NCBI RefSeq assembly: GCF_001005295.1
Contig: NZ_LBMK01000002.1
Location: forward strand, 518,096-582,095
Direction: 5' to 3'
DNA length: 64,000 nucleotides
From: Streptomyces yangpuensis
GTDB lineage: Bacteria; Actinomycetota; Actinomycetes; Streptomycetales; Streptomycetaceae
Shown: positions 8,796 to 17,480 of the stretch, piece by piece
Layout of the letters: each line of letters starts with the position of its first letter
How positions within the stretch are numbered: the stretch's first letter is position 1
The notes under the pieces: model-generated
What the model was told of the DNA's origin: nothing
The model's database searches: none
Seen by the model: the letters and a program-made list of their open reading frames with translations, nothing else
Made by a program: the position numbers and the translations under genes

Positions 8796-8809
8796 TGACC
8801 CGCGGGTCA
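8796..8809. promoter_or_regulatory. 14-bp palindrome TGACCCGCGGGTCA
   Basis: A perfect palindrome 40 bases after the stop of the upstream lipoprotein and before its terminator hairpin. It may be an operator or a 3' UTR structure. Confidence 0.35.
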
Positions 8810-8832
8810 CAAGCTCAGATGTGACTCAAGTC

Positions 8833-8862
8833 CCTTGCCCGCCGGAAGTCCGGCGGGCAAGG
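8833..8862 (+). terminator. Terminator of the LpqW-like gene
   Basis: Perfect 14-bp arms (8833-8846 and 8849-8862) with a formal 2-base loop. The hairpin lies 78 bases past the stop. The rest of 8863-9089 contains a TTGACA at 8955-8960, a possible -35 for typA, but no confident -10. Confidence 0.8.
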
Positions 8863-9089
8863 TCGTGGATACCCGTTGACCCGCATGATTTCCCGCAGGA
8901 ACGGCGGCCCGGGCACCCCACCACGCGCCCGGCCGCGATCATTCCTCCGGCCTCTTGACAGACCCCCCGGCAGGCGGTTCCCGCCATTCGACGTACCATG
9001 GGGTAAGGCCGTGGCAGGTTTTCGCCCGGTCGAGGCGCGCGTGCCAGGCCGTACGTGACGCCATCCACGATCCCGGGAGAAGCGCCGAA

Positions 9090-10994
9090 GTGCCCACGCG
9101 CCACGACATCCGTAACGTCGCCATCGTCGCCCACGTCGACCATGGCAAGACGACCATCGTCGATGCCATGCTCAAGCAGGCCGGTGCCTTCGCCGCCCAC
9201 CAGCAGCTCGACGACCGCATGATGGACTCGAACGACCTGGAGCGTGAGAAGGGCATCACGATCCTCGCCAAGAACACGGCGGTGAAGTATCACCCCAAGG
9301 ACGGCGGGGCCCCGATCACGATCAACATCATCGACACCCCCGGCCACGCCGACTTCGGTGGTGAGGTCGAGCGCGGTCTGTCGATGGTCGACGCCGTCGT
9401 TCTGCTGGTGGACGCCTCCGAGGGTCCGCTGCCCCAGACCCGCTTCGTGCTCCGCAAGGCGCTCCAGCAGCGGAAGCCGGTCATTCTCTGCATCAACAAG
9501 ACGGACCGCCCGGACTCCCGGATCGACGAGGTCGTCAACGAGACCTACGACCTCTTCCTGGACCTGGACGCCGACGAGGACCAGATCGAGTTCCCGATCG
9601 TCTACGCCTGCGGCCGTGACGGCATCGCCTCGCTGACCAAGCCGGAGGACGGCACCGTCCCCGCCGACAGCGAGAACCTGGAGCCGTTCTTCTCCACCAT
9701 CCTGGAGCACGTCCCGGCCCCGGTGTACGACGAGGAGGCCCCCCTCCAGGCGCACGTCACCAACCTGGACGCCGACAACTTCCTCGGCCGTATCGCGCTG
9801 CTGCGCGTCGAGCAGGGCGAGCTGCGCAAGGGCCAGACCGTCGCGTGGATCAAGCGTGACGGCTCGATCTCGAACGTCCGCATCACCGAGCTGATGATGA
9901 CCGAGGCGCTCACCCGCAAGCCGGCCGAGGTCGCCGGCCCCGGTGACATCTGCGCGGTCGCCGGTATCCCCGAGATCATGATCGGTGAGACCCTGGCCGA
10001 CCCGGAGAACCCGATCGCCCTGCCGCTCATCACGGTGGACGAGCCGGCCATCTCCATGGTCATCGGCACCAACACCTCTCCGATGGTCGGCCGCGGCGGC
10101 TCCGGCAAGGGCGCGGACGCCAAGGCCGCGGTCAAGGACCGCAAGGTCACCGCCCGTCAGGTCAAGGACCGCCTGGACCGCGAGCTGATCGGTAACGTCT
10201 CGCTGCGCGTGCTCGACACCGAGCGCCCGGACGCCTGGGAGGTCCAGGGCCGCGGTGAGCTCGCGCTGGCGATCCTCGTCGAGCAGATGCGCCGCGAGGG
10301 CTTCGAGCTGACCATCGGCAAGCCCCAGGTCGTCACCCGCGAGATCGACGGCAAGGTGCACGAGCCGGTCGAGCGCATGACGATCGACGTGCCCGAGGAG
10401 CACATGGGCGCCGTCACGCAGCTCATGGGTGTCCGCAAGGGCCGCATGGACAACATGTCGAACCACGGCTCCGGCTGGGTCCGCATGGAGTTCGTGGTTC
10501 CGTCCCGTGGCCTCATCGGCTTCCGTACGGAGTTCCTGACGCAGACCCGCGGCACCGGCATCGGCCACTCCATCCACGAGGGCCACGAGCCGTGGTTCGG
10601 CCAGCTGGTCACCCGTAACAACGGCTCCCTGGTCGCCGACCGAGCCGGTGCGGTCACCGCGTTCGCGATGACCAACCTGCAGGAGCGCGGTGTCCTGTTC
10701 ACCGACCCCGGCACCGAGGTGTACGAGGGCATGATCGTCGGCGAGAACTCGCGCGCCGACGACATGGACGTGAACATCACCAAGGAGAAGAAGCTCACGA
10801 ACATGCGGTCCTCGTCGGCCGACTCGTTCGAGGCGATCGTCCCGCCGCGCAAGCTCTCCCTGGAGCAGTCCCTGGAGTTCTGCCGCGACGACGAGTGCGT
10901 CGAGGTGACCCCGGAGGCCGTCCGTATCCGCAAGGTCGTCCTGGACCAGAAGGAGCGCTCGCGCACCGCGTCGCGCGCCAAGTCCGCCAAGTAG
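9090..10994 (+). CDS. typA: Ribosome-associated GTPase TypA/BipA
   Basis: This 634-residue translational GTPase has G1 AHVDHGKTT at residues 14-22, a G2 region with EREKGITI, G3 DTPGHADF, and G4 NKTD. EF-G-like domains III and V and the TypA-specific C-terminal domain with the GLIGFR motif follow. TypA binds the ribosome and is needed for growth under stress and for ribosome assembly. The start is the GTG at 9090 with GGGAGAAG 7 bases upstream, which gives the usual family length. Codon use is that of a highly expressed gene. It is monocistronic, with a hairpin following. Confidence 0.97.
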   Translation: MPTRHDIRNVAIVAHVDHGKTTIVDAMLKQAGAFAAHQQLDDRMMDSNDLEREKGITILAKNTAVKYHPKDGGAPITINIIDTPGHADFGGEVERGLSMVDAVVLLVDASEGPLPQTRFVLRKALQQRKPVILCINKTDRPDSRIDEVVNETYDLFLDLDADEDQIEFPIVYACGRDGIASLTKPEDGTVPADSENLEPFFSTILEHVPAPVYDEEAPLQAHVTNLDADNFLGRIALLRVEQGELRKGQTVAWIKRDGSISNVRITELMMTEALTRKPAEVAGPGDICAVAGIPEIMIGETLADPENPIALPLITVDEPAISMVIGTNTSPMVGRGGSGKGADAKAAVKDRKVTARQVKDRLDRELIGNVSLRVLDTERPDAWEVQGRGELALAILVEQMRREGFELTIGKPQVVTREIDGKVHEPVERMTIDVPEEHMGAVTQLMGVRKGRMDNMSNHGSGWVRMEFVVPSRGLIGFRTEFLTQTRGTGIGHSIHEGHEPWFGQLVTRNNGSLVADRAGAVTAFAMTNLQERGVLFTDPGTEVYEGMIVGENSRADDMDVNITKEKKLTNMRSSSADSFEAIVPPRKLSLEQSLEFCRDDECVEVTPEAVRIRKVVLDQKERSRTASRAKSAK

Positions 10995-11078
10995 TAACCG
11001 CGTTGGGGCCGTCGCCCCGGGTTCGCCCGGGCGGCGGCCGCGGCGGCCCGGCCGGGCCGCATGGGTGCGGTGGAACAG

Positions 11079-11118
11079 CAGCCCCTTTCCGTCACGGACT
11101 CCGTGCGGGAAGGGGCTG
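11079..11118 (+). terminator. Terminator of typA
   Basis: A 12-bp outer stem (CAGCCCCTTT with AAGGGGCTG, one wobble) and an inner CACGGA/TCCGTG stem form a strong hairpin 85 bases past the stop. Confidence 0.75.
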
Positions 11119-11466
11119 TTCGCATCTGTCAAGCGGATTTTTGCGTTCAGGTGTCCGGATACCGACCGTGACACTCCGGATGATGAGCTAACCGTCCGTT
11201 TCGCACGTGTCTGTCTCCTATCCGTTTGTCCGGATTTCGGGTTTCTGCCGCGGATCGATGTTGTGAAAACGAGACCACTTAAGTGTGGTTTACGGACTAG
11301 CAGTCCCCGAGGATGGCTCCATTGAGCTCGGGTCAATGGGTCACGCGATGTGGGGATCGCGCCGACTCACGAGCACACTACGGGCAGGAAATCACTCGCC
11401 GTCAGGGGTGTCGGCGAGGTTTTCGTGCCCCTCAAGTCGATCAGTGGACTCATGAGGAGGAAACCC
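11119..11466 (+). promoter_or_regulatory. Regulatory region upstream of the first peptide transporter
   Basis: No gene is visible here, and base composition is clearly lower in GC than the surroundings. TGTCCGGAT occurs at 11152-11160 and 11227-11235, with a shorter TCCGGAT at 11175-11181. An imperfect palindrome, ACCACTTAAGTGTGGT (11274-11289), is followed by GGACT-AGC-AGTCC (11294-11306). These are plausible binding sites for regulators of the transporter operon. The -10/-35 boxes are not clear. Confidence 0.45.
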
Positions 11467-13122
11467 ATGCGCGGTGCCAAGAGCGCCAAGTGGGTCGTGG
11501 GCGCGGTTGTCGTCGCCCTGGCCGCTACCGCCTGTGGCGGCGGTGACGGTGACAGCAAGGACAAGGGCAACGCTGCCGGCGGCGGTACGTTCCGCCTGGG
11601 CAGCACGGAGCCGGACACCATCGACCCGGGGCGCTCCCACGAGTCCACGGGCACCCTGGTGGCGAACGCCCTGTTCACCGGCCTGTACTCGAACACGCCG
11701 GACGGCCTGGCCGAGCCCGCGCTGGCCGAGTCGGCCAGCTCGGACGAGGGTTGCACCTCCTGGACCTTCAAGGTCAAGCCGGACACCAAGTTCTCCAACG
11801 GTGAGGTCGTCGACGCCGAGGCGTTCGCCCGCGGCTGGGCGCGTGCCGCGCACAAGGCCGCCGCGTCCGACGTGGCGTACCACCTCGCCGGCATCAAGGG
11901 CTACGAGCAGCTGCAGGACGGCTCCGCCAAGACCTTCGCCGGTGTCACCACCCCGGACCCGCACACCATCAAGGTCGACCTGACCAAGGCCGACTGCGAG
12001 TTCGTGCTGAAGACGGCGCACACCGCCTACAGCCCGGTCCCGAAGGTCGCCAAGGTCGGCGAAGAGGACAAGGCGTTCGGCGAGGCCCCCGTCGGCAACG
12101 GTCCGTTCAAGATGGACGGCAGCTGGGAGCACAACAAGGCCATCAACCTCGTCCGCAACGACGACTACGGCCTGACGAAGGCGAAGCTGGACAAGGTCCA
12201 GATCACCCTCCTCAACGACAAGACCGCGCACCAGCTCGAGTACGACGGCTTCCAGGCCGGCACCTTCGACTACGCGCACATCCCGACGCCGATGCTGAAG
12301 ACGGCCGAGGCGAAGTTCAAGCCGCAGAACAAGTGGTTCGCCAAGGACACCAACGGCATGAACTTCGTTCTGCCGATCGGTGACAACGGTCCGACCAACA
12401 GCAAGGACGCCCGTCTGGCGATCTCCTACGCGATCGACCGTCAGGCCATCGCCAAGGGTGTCTTCCAGGGCTTCCAGACCCCGTCGACGACCATCGTGCC
12501 GCCGGCGTTCCCGAAGGCGTACCAGAAGGACCTGTGCGGTTCCTGCGTCAAGCAGGACGTCGCCAAGGCCAAGGAGCACGCCGAGAAGGCGGGCCTGAAG
12601 CCGGGCACCGAGATCAAGTTCTCCTTCAACACCGGTGCGGGCCACGAAGAGTGGGTCCAGGCCATCGCGCGTCAGCTCGAGGACGTCCTCGGCCTGAAGG
12701 TCAAGCTGGACGGCAAGGACTTCCCGGGTCTGCTCAAGGAGCAGCAGGGTGCCACCGCCAACGGTGTCTACCGCTTCGCGTGGGGTGCGGACTACCCGAC
12801 CCCGGAGAACTTCCTCTTCCCGCTGCTGCACTCGGCCTCGATGAACAAGGACGCCGAGGGCAACGTGGTCGGTGACAACCGCGCCCGTTACAACAACCCC
12901 GAGTTCGACAAGCTGGTCGACACGGCCCGCGCCACGAAGGACGAGGCCGCGCGTACCGCGATGTACAAGCAGGCCGAGAAGATGGCCATGGAGGACATGG
13001 CCCTCATCCCGACCTTCAACCGTTCCCAGTTCCGCCTGATGGCGACCGACAAGTTCAACGGTCTGGACGACATCAACTTCAACGAGGACCCGATCCTCGA
13101 GAAGATCTCGCTCAAGAAGTAA
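11467..13122 (+). CDS. Peptide-binding lipoprotein of ABC transporter 1 (BldKB/DppA family)
   Basis: This 551-residue secreted lipoprotein has Cys23 in an ATAC lipobox after a hydrophobic core, then Gly/Asp-rich linker residues and an SBP_bac_5 fold. The start is the ATG at 11467, because AGGAGG ends 6 bases before it; an in-frame ATG at 11452 lies inside that Shine-Dalgarno. It delivers oligopeptides to the two permeases that follow. It heads a five-gene operon in the region that holds bldK in S. coelicolor. Whether this copy or the paralogue at 18515 is the BldKB orthologue cannot be settled from sequence alone. Codon use suggests high expression. Confidence 0.93.
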   Translation: MRGAKSAKWVVGAVVVALAATACGGGDGDSKDKGNAAGGGTFRLGSTEPDTIDPGRSHESTGTLVANALFTGLYSNTPDGLAEPALAESASSDEGCTSWTFKVKPDTKFSNGEVVDAEAFARGWARAAHKAAASDVAYHLAGIKGYEQLQDGSAKTFAGVTTPDPHTIKVDLTKADCEFVLKTAHTAYSPVPKVAKVGEEDKAFGEAPVGNGPFKMDGSWEHNKAINLVRNDDYGLTKAKLDKVQITLLNDKTAHQLEYDGFQAGTFDYAHIPTPMLKTAEAKFKPQNKWFAKDTNGMNFVLPIGDNGPTNSKDARLAISYAIDRQAIAKGVFQGFQTPSTTIVPPAFPKAYQKDLCGSCVKQDVAKAKEHAEKAGLKPGTEIKFSFNTGAGHEEWVQAIARQLEDVLGLKVKLDGKDFPGLLKEQQGATANGVYRFAWGADYPTPENFLFPLLHSASMNKDAEGNVVGDNRARYNNPEFDKLVDTARATKDEAARTAMYKQAEKMAMEDMALIPTFNRSQFRLMATDKFNGLDDINFNEDPILEKISLKK

Positions 13123-13157
13123 TCGGTTCGGACGGTATATCCGTCAGGAGCGAACGT

Positions 13158-13190
13158 GCCGCGGCCCCCGGGTGACCGGTGGGCCGCGGC
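13158..13190 (+). terminator. Hairpin between binding-protein and permease genes (transporter 1)
   Basis: Perfect 10-bp arms GCCGCGGCCC/GGGCCGCGGC (13158-13167 and 13181-13190). A second hairpin, GCCGGC-CGAGA-GCCGGC, lies at 13246-13262. Their position suggests partial termination or 3' end protection, giving more binding protein than permease. Confidence 0.6.
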
Positions 13191-13321
13191 CCCGCTCGGC
13201 AGGCCGTTTTTACTTCGGCACCCCTCACATCCGCGGGCAATCCCCGCCGGCCGAGAGCCGGCCCCTTTCGTCGGGCCGGAGGCCGCTGCTCCCAGAAGCG
13301 GCCAGGTAGAGAGGCACAAAC

Positions 13322-14248
13322 ATGGGAAGGTACGTCGCCCGTCGCCTCGGGCAGATGGTCATAGTCCTCATCGGCGCGACCATGGTTCTGTTCGCTTGTC
13401 TTTTCGTTCTCCCCGGTGACCCCGTGGGCTCGATCGCAGGCAGCGACAAGGCTCGTGACCCAGCGGTGGTCGCGGAGCTCAAGGCGCGGTACGGGCTCGA
13501 CAAGTCGCTGCCCGAGCAGTATGTGAACTACGTGTCGAAGGTCGCGACCGGAGACCTCGGCGAGGACTTCATCCAGCGCCGCGAGGTGTCCGAGATCCTC
13601 GGCCCCAAGCTGGCGAACACCGCGAAGCTGGCCCTGCTGGCCATCGCTCTCGTCACGGTGTTCGGTATGGGCGTCGGCATCATCGCCGCCCTGTACAGAT
13701 ACAGCATCTTGGACATGGCCACGACATTCTTCACGACCATGATGGTCGGATTCCCGACCTTCGTGATCGGCATGCTGCTCATGAAGTGGTTCGCGGTGGA
13801 GCTCCAGTGGTTCCCGCAACTCGGCGGAGACAAGCTTGAAGGAATGATCCTGCCGGCGGTCACCCTCGCCATCACCGACATCGCGTTCGTCGCCCGCCTC
13901 ACCCGCGGCACGATGCTTGAGGTGCTGCGCGCGGACTACGTGAAGACCGCCGTGGCCAAGGGACTTCCGCGCCGTCGCGTGCTCTTCAAGCACGTGCTCC
14001 GCAACTCGTCCATCCCGGTCGTCACCTACCTGGGCATCTCGTTCGGCGCACTTCTCGGTGGCGCGCTCATCACCGAGGCGATCTTCAACTGGGACGGTGT
14101 CGGTCTGGCACTGGTTCAGGCGATCCAGCAGCAGAACAACCCGATCGTGATCGGTGTAGTGACCTACAGCGTCGCCATCTTCGTCGTCCTCAGCCTCATC
14201 GTGGACCTGCTGTACGCGGCCCTCGACCCGCGTATCCGCCTCAGCTGA
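13322..14248 (+). CDS. Peptide ABC transporter permease 1 (DppB type)
   Basis: This 308-residue inner-membrane permease has six predicted helices. The N-terminal MGRYVxRRLxQM signature is typical of DppB/OppB proteins. The EAA loop, which docks with the ATPases, lies near residues 200-225 (DYVKTAVAKGLPRRRV). It forms a heterodimer with the product at 14272. AGAGAGG upstream supports the ATG at 13322. The gene belongs to the operon headed by the binding protein and is 23 bases from the next gene. Confidence 0.94.
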   Translation: MGRYVARRLGQMVIVLIGATMVLFACLFVLPGDPVGSIAGSDKARDPAVVAELKARYGLDKSLPEQYVNYVSKVATGDLGEDFIQRREVSEILGPKLANTAKLALLAIALVTVFGMGVGIIAALYRYSILDMATTFFTTMMVGFPTFVIGMLLMKWFAVELQWFPQLGGDKLEGMILPAVTLAITDIAFVARLTRGTMLEVLRADYVKTAVAKGLPRRRVLFKHVLRNSSIPVVTYLGISFGALLGGALITEAIFNWDGVGLALVQAIQQQNNPIVIGVVTYSVAIFVVLSLIVDLLYAALDPRIRLS

Positions 14249-14271
14249 CCGCCCCCAAGGAGGATTTCCTC

Positions 14272-15195
14272 ATGTCTGAGCTCGTCAAGAGCCCGGCGAT
14301 CGGGGACGAGAGCCCCGTGCCGGCCACCTCGGCCGCCCCCGAAGCAACCCCCAAGCAGCTCACCCAGTGGGGCGAGATCCGCCACCGCTTCGTCCAGAAC
14401 AAGCTGGCCGTCGTCGGTCTCGTGATCATCACCCTGCTGTTCATCACCGCGGTCTTCGGCAACATGTTCACGCCGTACGATCCGGGTGCGCAGGACCTGG
14501 AGAACACCCTCGCGTCGCCCAACGCCGCGCACTGGATGGGCACCGACGCCCTGGGCCGCGACATGTTCTCGCGCCTCATCGCCGGTACCCGCGTGGCCAT
14601 GTTCGTCGGCCTCGCCTCGATCTTCTTCGCCGTGCTGATCGGTGTCGCCCTCGGCGCCATCGCCGGTTACTTCGCCGGCTTCGCCGACACCCTCGTCATG
14701 CGCATCGCGGACGTCTTCCTCGCGTTCCCGCTGATGATCGGTGCCGTCGTCATCATCCTGGTCACCGGCCGCGGCATCACCCCGGTGATCATCTCGCTCG
14801 CGGTCTTCTCGTGGGCGACCGTGTCGCGACTGCTGCGCAGCTCGATCCTGTCGGTGCGCGAGATGGACTACGTCCACGCGGCCAAGGCGCTCGGCGCCAG
14901 CGGCGGCCGGATCGTCCGCACGCACATCCTGCCCAACTCGCTGACGCCCGTCCTGGTCTACGCGACGTTCAACGTCGGCACCACGATCATCGGCGTCGCG
15001 GCCCTCTCCTTCCTCGGCGCCGGTGTCCCGGTCGACGTCCCGGAGTGGGGCAACATGCTGGCGGCCGGTCAGGCCTTCATCGGCGTCCACGACTACCTGT
15101 GGCTGTACCCCAGCGCCTTCGTGGTCGTCACCGTGCTCGGCTTCGCCTTCGTCGGCGACGGCCTGCGCGACGCGCTCGACCCGAAGCTGCGGTAG
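14272..15195 (+). CDS. Peptide ABC transporter permease 2 (DppC type)
   Basis: This 307-residue partner permease has an N-terminal cytoplasmic tail of about 35 residues, an OppC_N region with the first helix, and five further helices. Its EAA loop is MDYVHAAKALGASGGRIV. The C-terminus ends in a LDPKLR motif common to DppC proteins. A strong Shine-Dalgarno, AAGGAGG, lies 8 bases before the ATG. The following ATPase starts 9 bases after the stop. Confidence 0.94.
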   Translation: MSELVKSPAIGDESPVPATSAAPEATPKQLTQWGEIRHRFVQNKLAVVGLVIITLLFITAVFGNMFTPYDPGAQDLENTLASPNAAHWMGTDALGRDMFSRLIAGTRVAMFVGLASIFFAVLIGVALGAIAGYFAGFADTLVMRIADVFLAFPLMIGAVVIILVTGRGITPVIISLAVFSWATVSRLLRSSILSVREMDYVHAAKALGASGGRIVRTHILPNSLTPVLVYATFNVGTTIIGVAALSFLGAGVPVDVPEWGNMLAAGQAFIGVHDYLWLYPSAFVVVTVLGFAFVGDGLRDALDPKLR

Positions 15196-15204
15196 GGCCG
15201 CCCG

Positions 15205-16296
15205 ATGCTCCGAGACAACATCAGCAAGCAGGACGAAGGTGGCGGCGTGACGACGTCGGAGATTCTCAGCGTTGCGGAGACGGGCGGCGGGACCGCCGTG
15301 CCGCTGCTGGAGGTGGACAACCTCCAGGTCGAGTTCAAGACCCGTGACGGGGTCGCCAAGGCCGTCAACGGCGTGAGCTACAGCGTCAGCGCCGGCGAGA
15401 CCCTCGCCGTGCTCGGCGAGTCCGGCTCCGGCAAGTCGGTCACCGCGCAGGCGATCATGGGCATCCTCGACAGCCCGCCCGGCCGCATCGCGGGCGGCGA
15501 GGTGCGCTTCCACGGCCGGGACATCCTCAAGATGTCCGACGAGGAGCGCCGCAAGCTCCGCGGCGACAAGATGGCGATGATCTTCCAGGACGCGCTGTCC
15601 TCCCTGAACCCGGTCTACTCGGTGGGCGACCAGCTCGGCGAGATGTTCCGCGTCCACCGCGGCATGTCCAAGAAGGACTCGAAGGCCAAGGCCATCGAGC
15701 TCATGGACCGCGTGAAGATCCCCGCCGCCAAGGCGCGCGTGGGCGACTACCCGCACCAGTTCTCCGGCGGTATGCGCCAGCGCATCATGATCGCCATGGC
15801 GCTGGCCCTGGAGCCGGACCTGATCATCGCCGACGAGCCCACCACGGCTCTCGACGTGACCGTCCAGGCCCAGGTCATGGACCTGCTCGCGGAGCTCCAG
15901 CGCGAGATGAACATGGGTCTGATCCTGATCACCCACGACCTCGGCGTGGTCGCCGACGTCGCGGACAAGATCGCGGTCATGTACGCGGGCCGGATCGTCG
16001 AGACCGCTCCGGTCCACGAGATCTACAAGCGCCCCTCGCACCCGTACACCCGGGGCCTGCTGGACTCGATCCCGCGCCTGGACCAGAAGGGCCAGGAGCT
16101 CTACGCGATCAAGGGCCTGCCGCCCAACCTGCTCCGCATCCCGACGGGCTGTGCCTTCAGCCCCCGGTGCCCCAAGGTGCAGGACATCTGCCGTACGGAG
16201 ATCCCGGTCCTGCACCCGGTCACCGAGCAGGACGGCACCGAACTGCCCGGCCGCGGCAGCGCGTGCCACTTCTGGAAGGACCAGATCCATGGCTGA
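15205..16296 (+). CDS. Peptide ABC transporter ATPase 1 (DppD type)
   Basis: This 363-residue cytoplasmic ATPase has Walker A GESGSGKS at residues 71-78, an ABC signature FSGGMRQR, Walker B LIIADEPT, and a C-terminal oligopeptide-transporter extension with Cys residues (CAFSPRCP...C) like those in other Opp/Dpp ATPases. A GTG at 15247 with AAGGTGG just upstream is a credible alternative start that removes 14 poorly conserved residues. The last 8 bases overlap the next ATPase gene. Long stretches are identical in DNA to the paralogue at 22180. Confidence 0.93.
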   Translation: MLRDNISKQDEGGGVTTSEILSVAETGGGTAVPLLEVDNLQVEFKTRDGVAKAVNGVSYSVSAGETLAVLGESGSGKSVTAQAIMGILDSPPGRIAGGEVRFHGRDILKMSDEERRKLRGDKMAMIFQDALSSLNPVYSVGDQLGEMFRVHRGMSKKDSKAKAIELMDRVKIPAAKARVGDYPHQFSGGMRQRIMIAMALALEPDLIIADEPTTALDVTVQAQVMDLLAELQREMNMGLILITHDLGVVADVADKIAVMYAGRIVETAPVHEIYKRPSHPYTRGLLDSIPRLDQKGQELYAIKGLPPNLLRIPTGCAFSPRCPKVQDICRTEIPVLHPVTEQDGTELPGRGSACHFWKDQIHG

Positions 16297-17341
16297 GCTC
16301 AGCAAGACGACCACCGAGCGCGAGCCGATCCTCCAGGTCCGCAACCTGGTCAAGCACTTCCCGCTGACCCAGGGAATCCTGTTCAAGAAGCAGGTCGGTG
16401 CGGTCAAGGCCGTCGACGGGGTCTCCTTCGACCTGTACCAGGGCGAGACCCTCGGCATCGTCGGTGAGTCCGGCTGTGGCAAGTCCACGGTCGCCAAGCT
16501 CCTGATGAACCTCGAGCGGGCCACCGCCGGCGAGGTCTTCTACAAGGGCCAGGACATCACCAAGCTGTCCGGGCGTGCGCTGAAGGCCGTCCGCCGCAAC
16601 ATCCAGATGGTGTTCCAGGACCCGTACACCTCACTGAACCCGCGTATGACGGTCGGCGACATCATCGGGGAGACCTTCGAGATCCACCCCGAGGTGGCTC
16701 CGAAGGGCGACCGGCGCCGCAAGGTCCAGGAGCTCCTGGACGTCGTCCCGGACTTGGGCCTGTACATCAACCGCTACCCGCACCAGTTCTCCGGCGGCCA
16801 GCGCCAGCGCATCGGCATCGCCCGCGGCCTCGCGCTCAACCCGGAGATCATCATCTGCGACGAGCCGGTCTCCGCGCTCGACGTGTCGGTGCAGGCCCAG
16901 GTCATCAACCTGATGGAGAAGCTGCAGGACGAGTTCAACCTGTCCTACATCTTCATCGCGCACGACCTCTCGATCGTGCGGCACATCTCCGACCGGGTCG
17001 GCGTCATGTACCTCGGCAAGATGGCCGAGATCGGCACCGACGCCCAGATCTACGACCACCCGACGCACCCCTACACCCAGGCGCTGCTGTCGGCGGTCCC
17101 GGTCCCGGACCCCGAGGTCCGAGAGTCCCGCGAGCGCATCATCCTCACCGGTGACGTCCCGTCCCCGGCCAACCCGCCGTCGGGCTGCCGCTTCCGCACC
17201 CGCTGCTGGAAGGCCCAGGACAAGTGCTCCACCGAGGAGCCGCTGCTGGCGGTTCCGGAGCGCTTCAAGGGCCAGGACACCCTGGCCGCGCACGACTCCG
17301 CGTGCCACTTCGCGGAGGAGAAGGCCATCCTGGCCGTCTGA
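16289..17341 (+). CDS. Peptide ABC transporter ATPase 2 (DppF type)
   Basis: This 350-residue ATPase pairs with ATPase 1 to power peptide import. Walker A is GESGCGKST at residues 59-67, the signature is FSGGQRQR, and Walker B is IIICDEP. A C-terminal Cys-containing oligo_HPY domain follows. The start is the ATG at 16289, overlapping the upstream stop, with GGAAGGA 8 bases before it. It is the last gene of the operon. Bases 16678-16830 are identical to 23518-23670 in the paralogous gene. Confidence 0.94.
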   Translation: MAELSKTTTEREPILQVRNLVKHFPLTQGILFKKQVGAVKAVDGVSFDLYQGETLGIVGESGCGKSTVAKLLMNLERATAGEVFYKGQDITKLSGRALKAVRRNIQMVFQDPYTSLNPRMTVGDIIGETFEIHPEVAPKGDRRRKVQELLDVVPDLGLYINRYPHQFSGGQRQRIGIARGLALNPEIIICDEPVSALDVSVQAQVINLMEKLQDEFNLSYIFIAHDLSIVRHISDRVGVMYLGKMAEIGTDAQIYDHPTHPYTQALLSAVPVPDPEVRESRERIILTGDVPSPANPPSGCRFRTRCWKAQDKCSTEEPLLAVPERFKGQDTLAAHDSACHFAEEKAILAV

Positions 17342-17360
17342 CGTACGCGCTCTGCCCGAA

Positions 17361-17400
17361 CGGCCGGTCCCCGGCGCCCTACAGCGCCGGGGACCGGCCG
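17361..17400 (+). terminator. Terminator of peptide transporter operon 1
   Basis: Perfect 17-bp arms (17361-17377 and 17384-17400) around a 6-base loop, 20 bases past the operon's last stop. Confidence 0.9.
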
Positions 17401-17480
17401 TTCGCCGTACCCGGTCAGGTGCGCCCCGGCCTCGCGGAAACCGGTTGCGACCCCGGGAGTGCGGGCCCGAGAGTGACGCA

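Noticed and set aside
8826..11336. Very long open frame on the minus strand opposite typA (over 800 codons)
   Set aside because: It is the antisense shadow of a GC-rich, highly expressed gene. The protein is a string of Asp/Gly/Leu/Val/Arg without domains, and typA is unmistakable on the other strand.
14164..16524. Long minus-strand frame opposite the permease and ATPase genes
   Set aside because: It is antisense to clear ABC transporter motifs, with no ribosome site and no domains.
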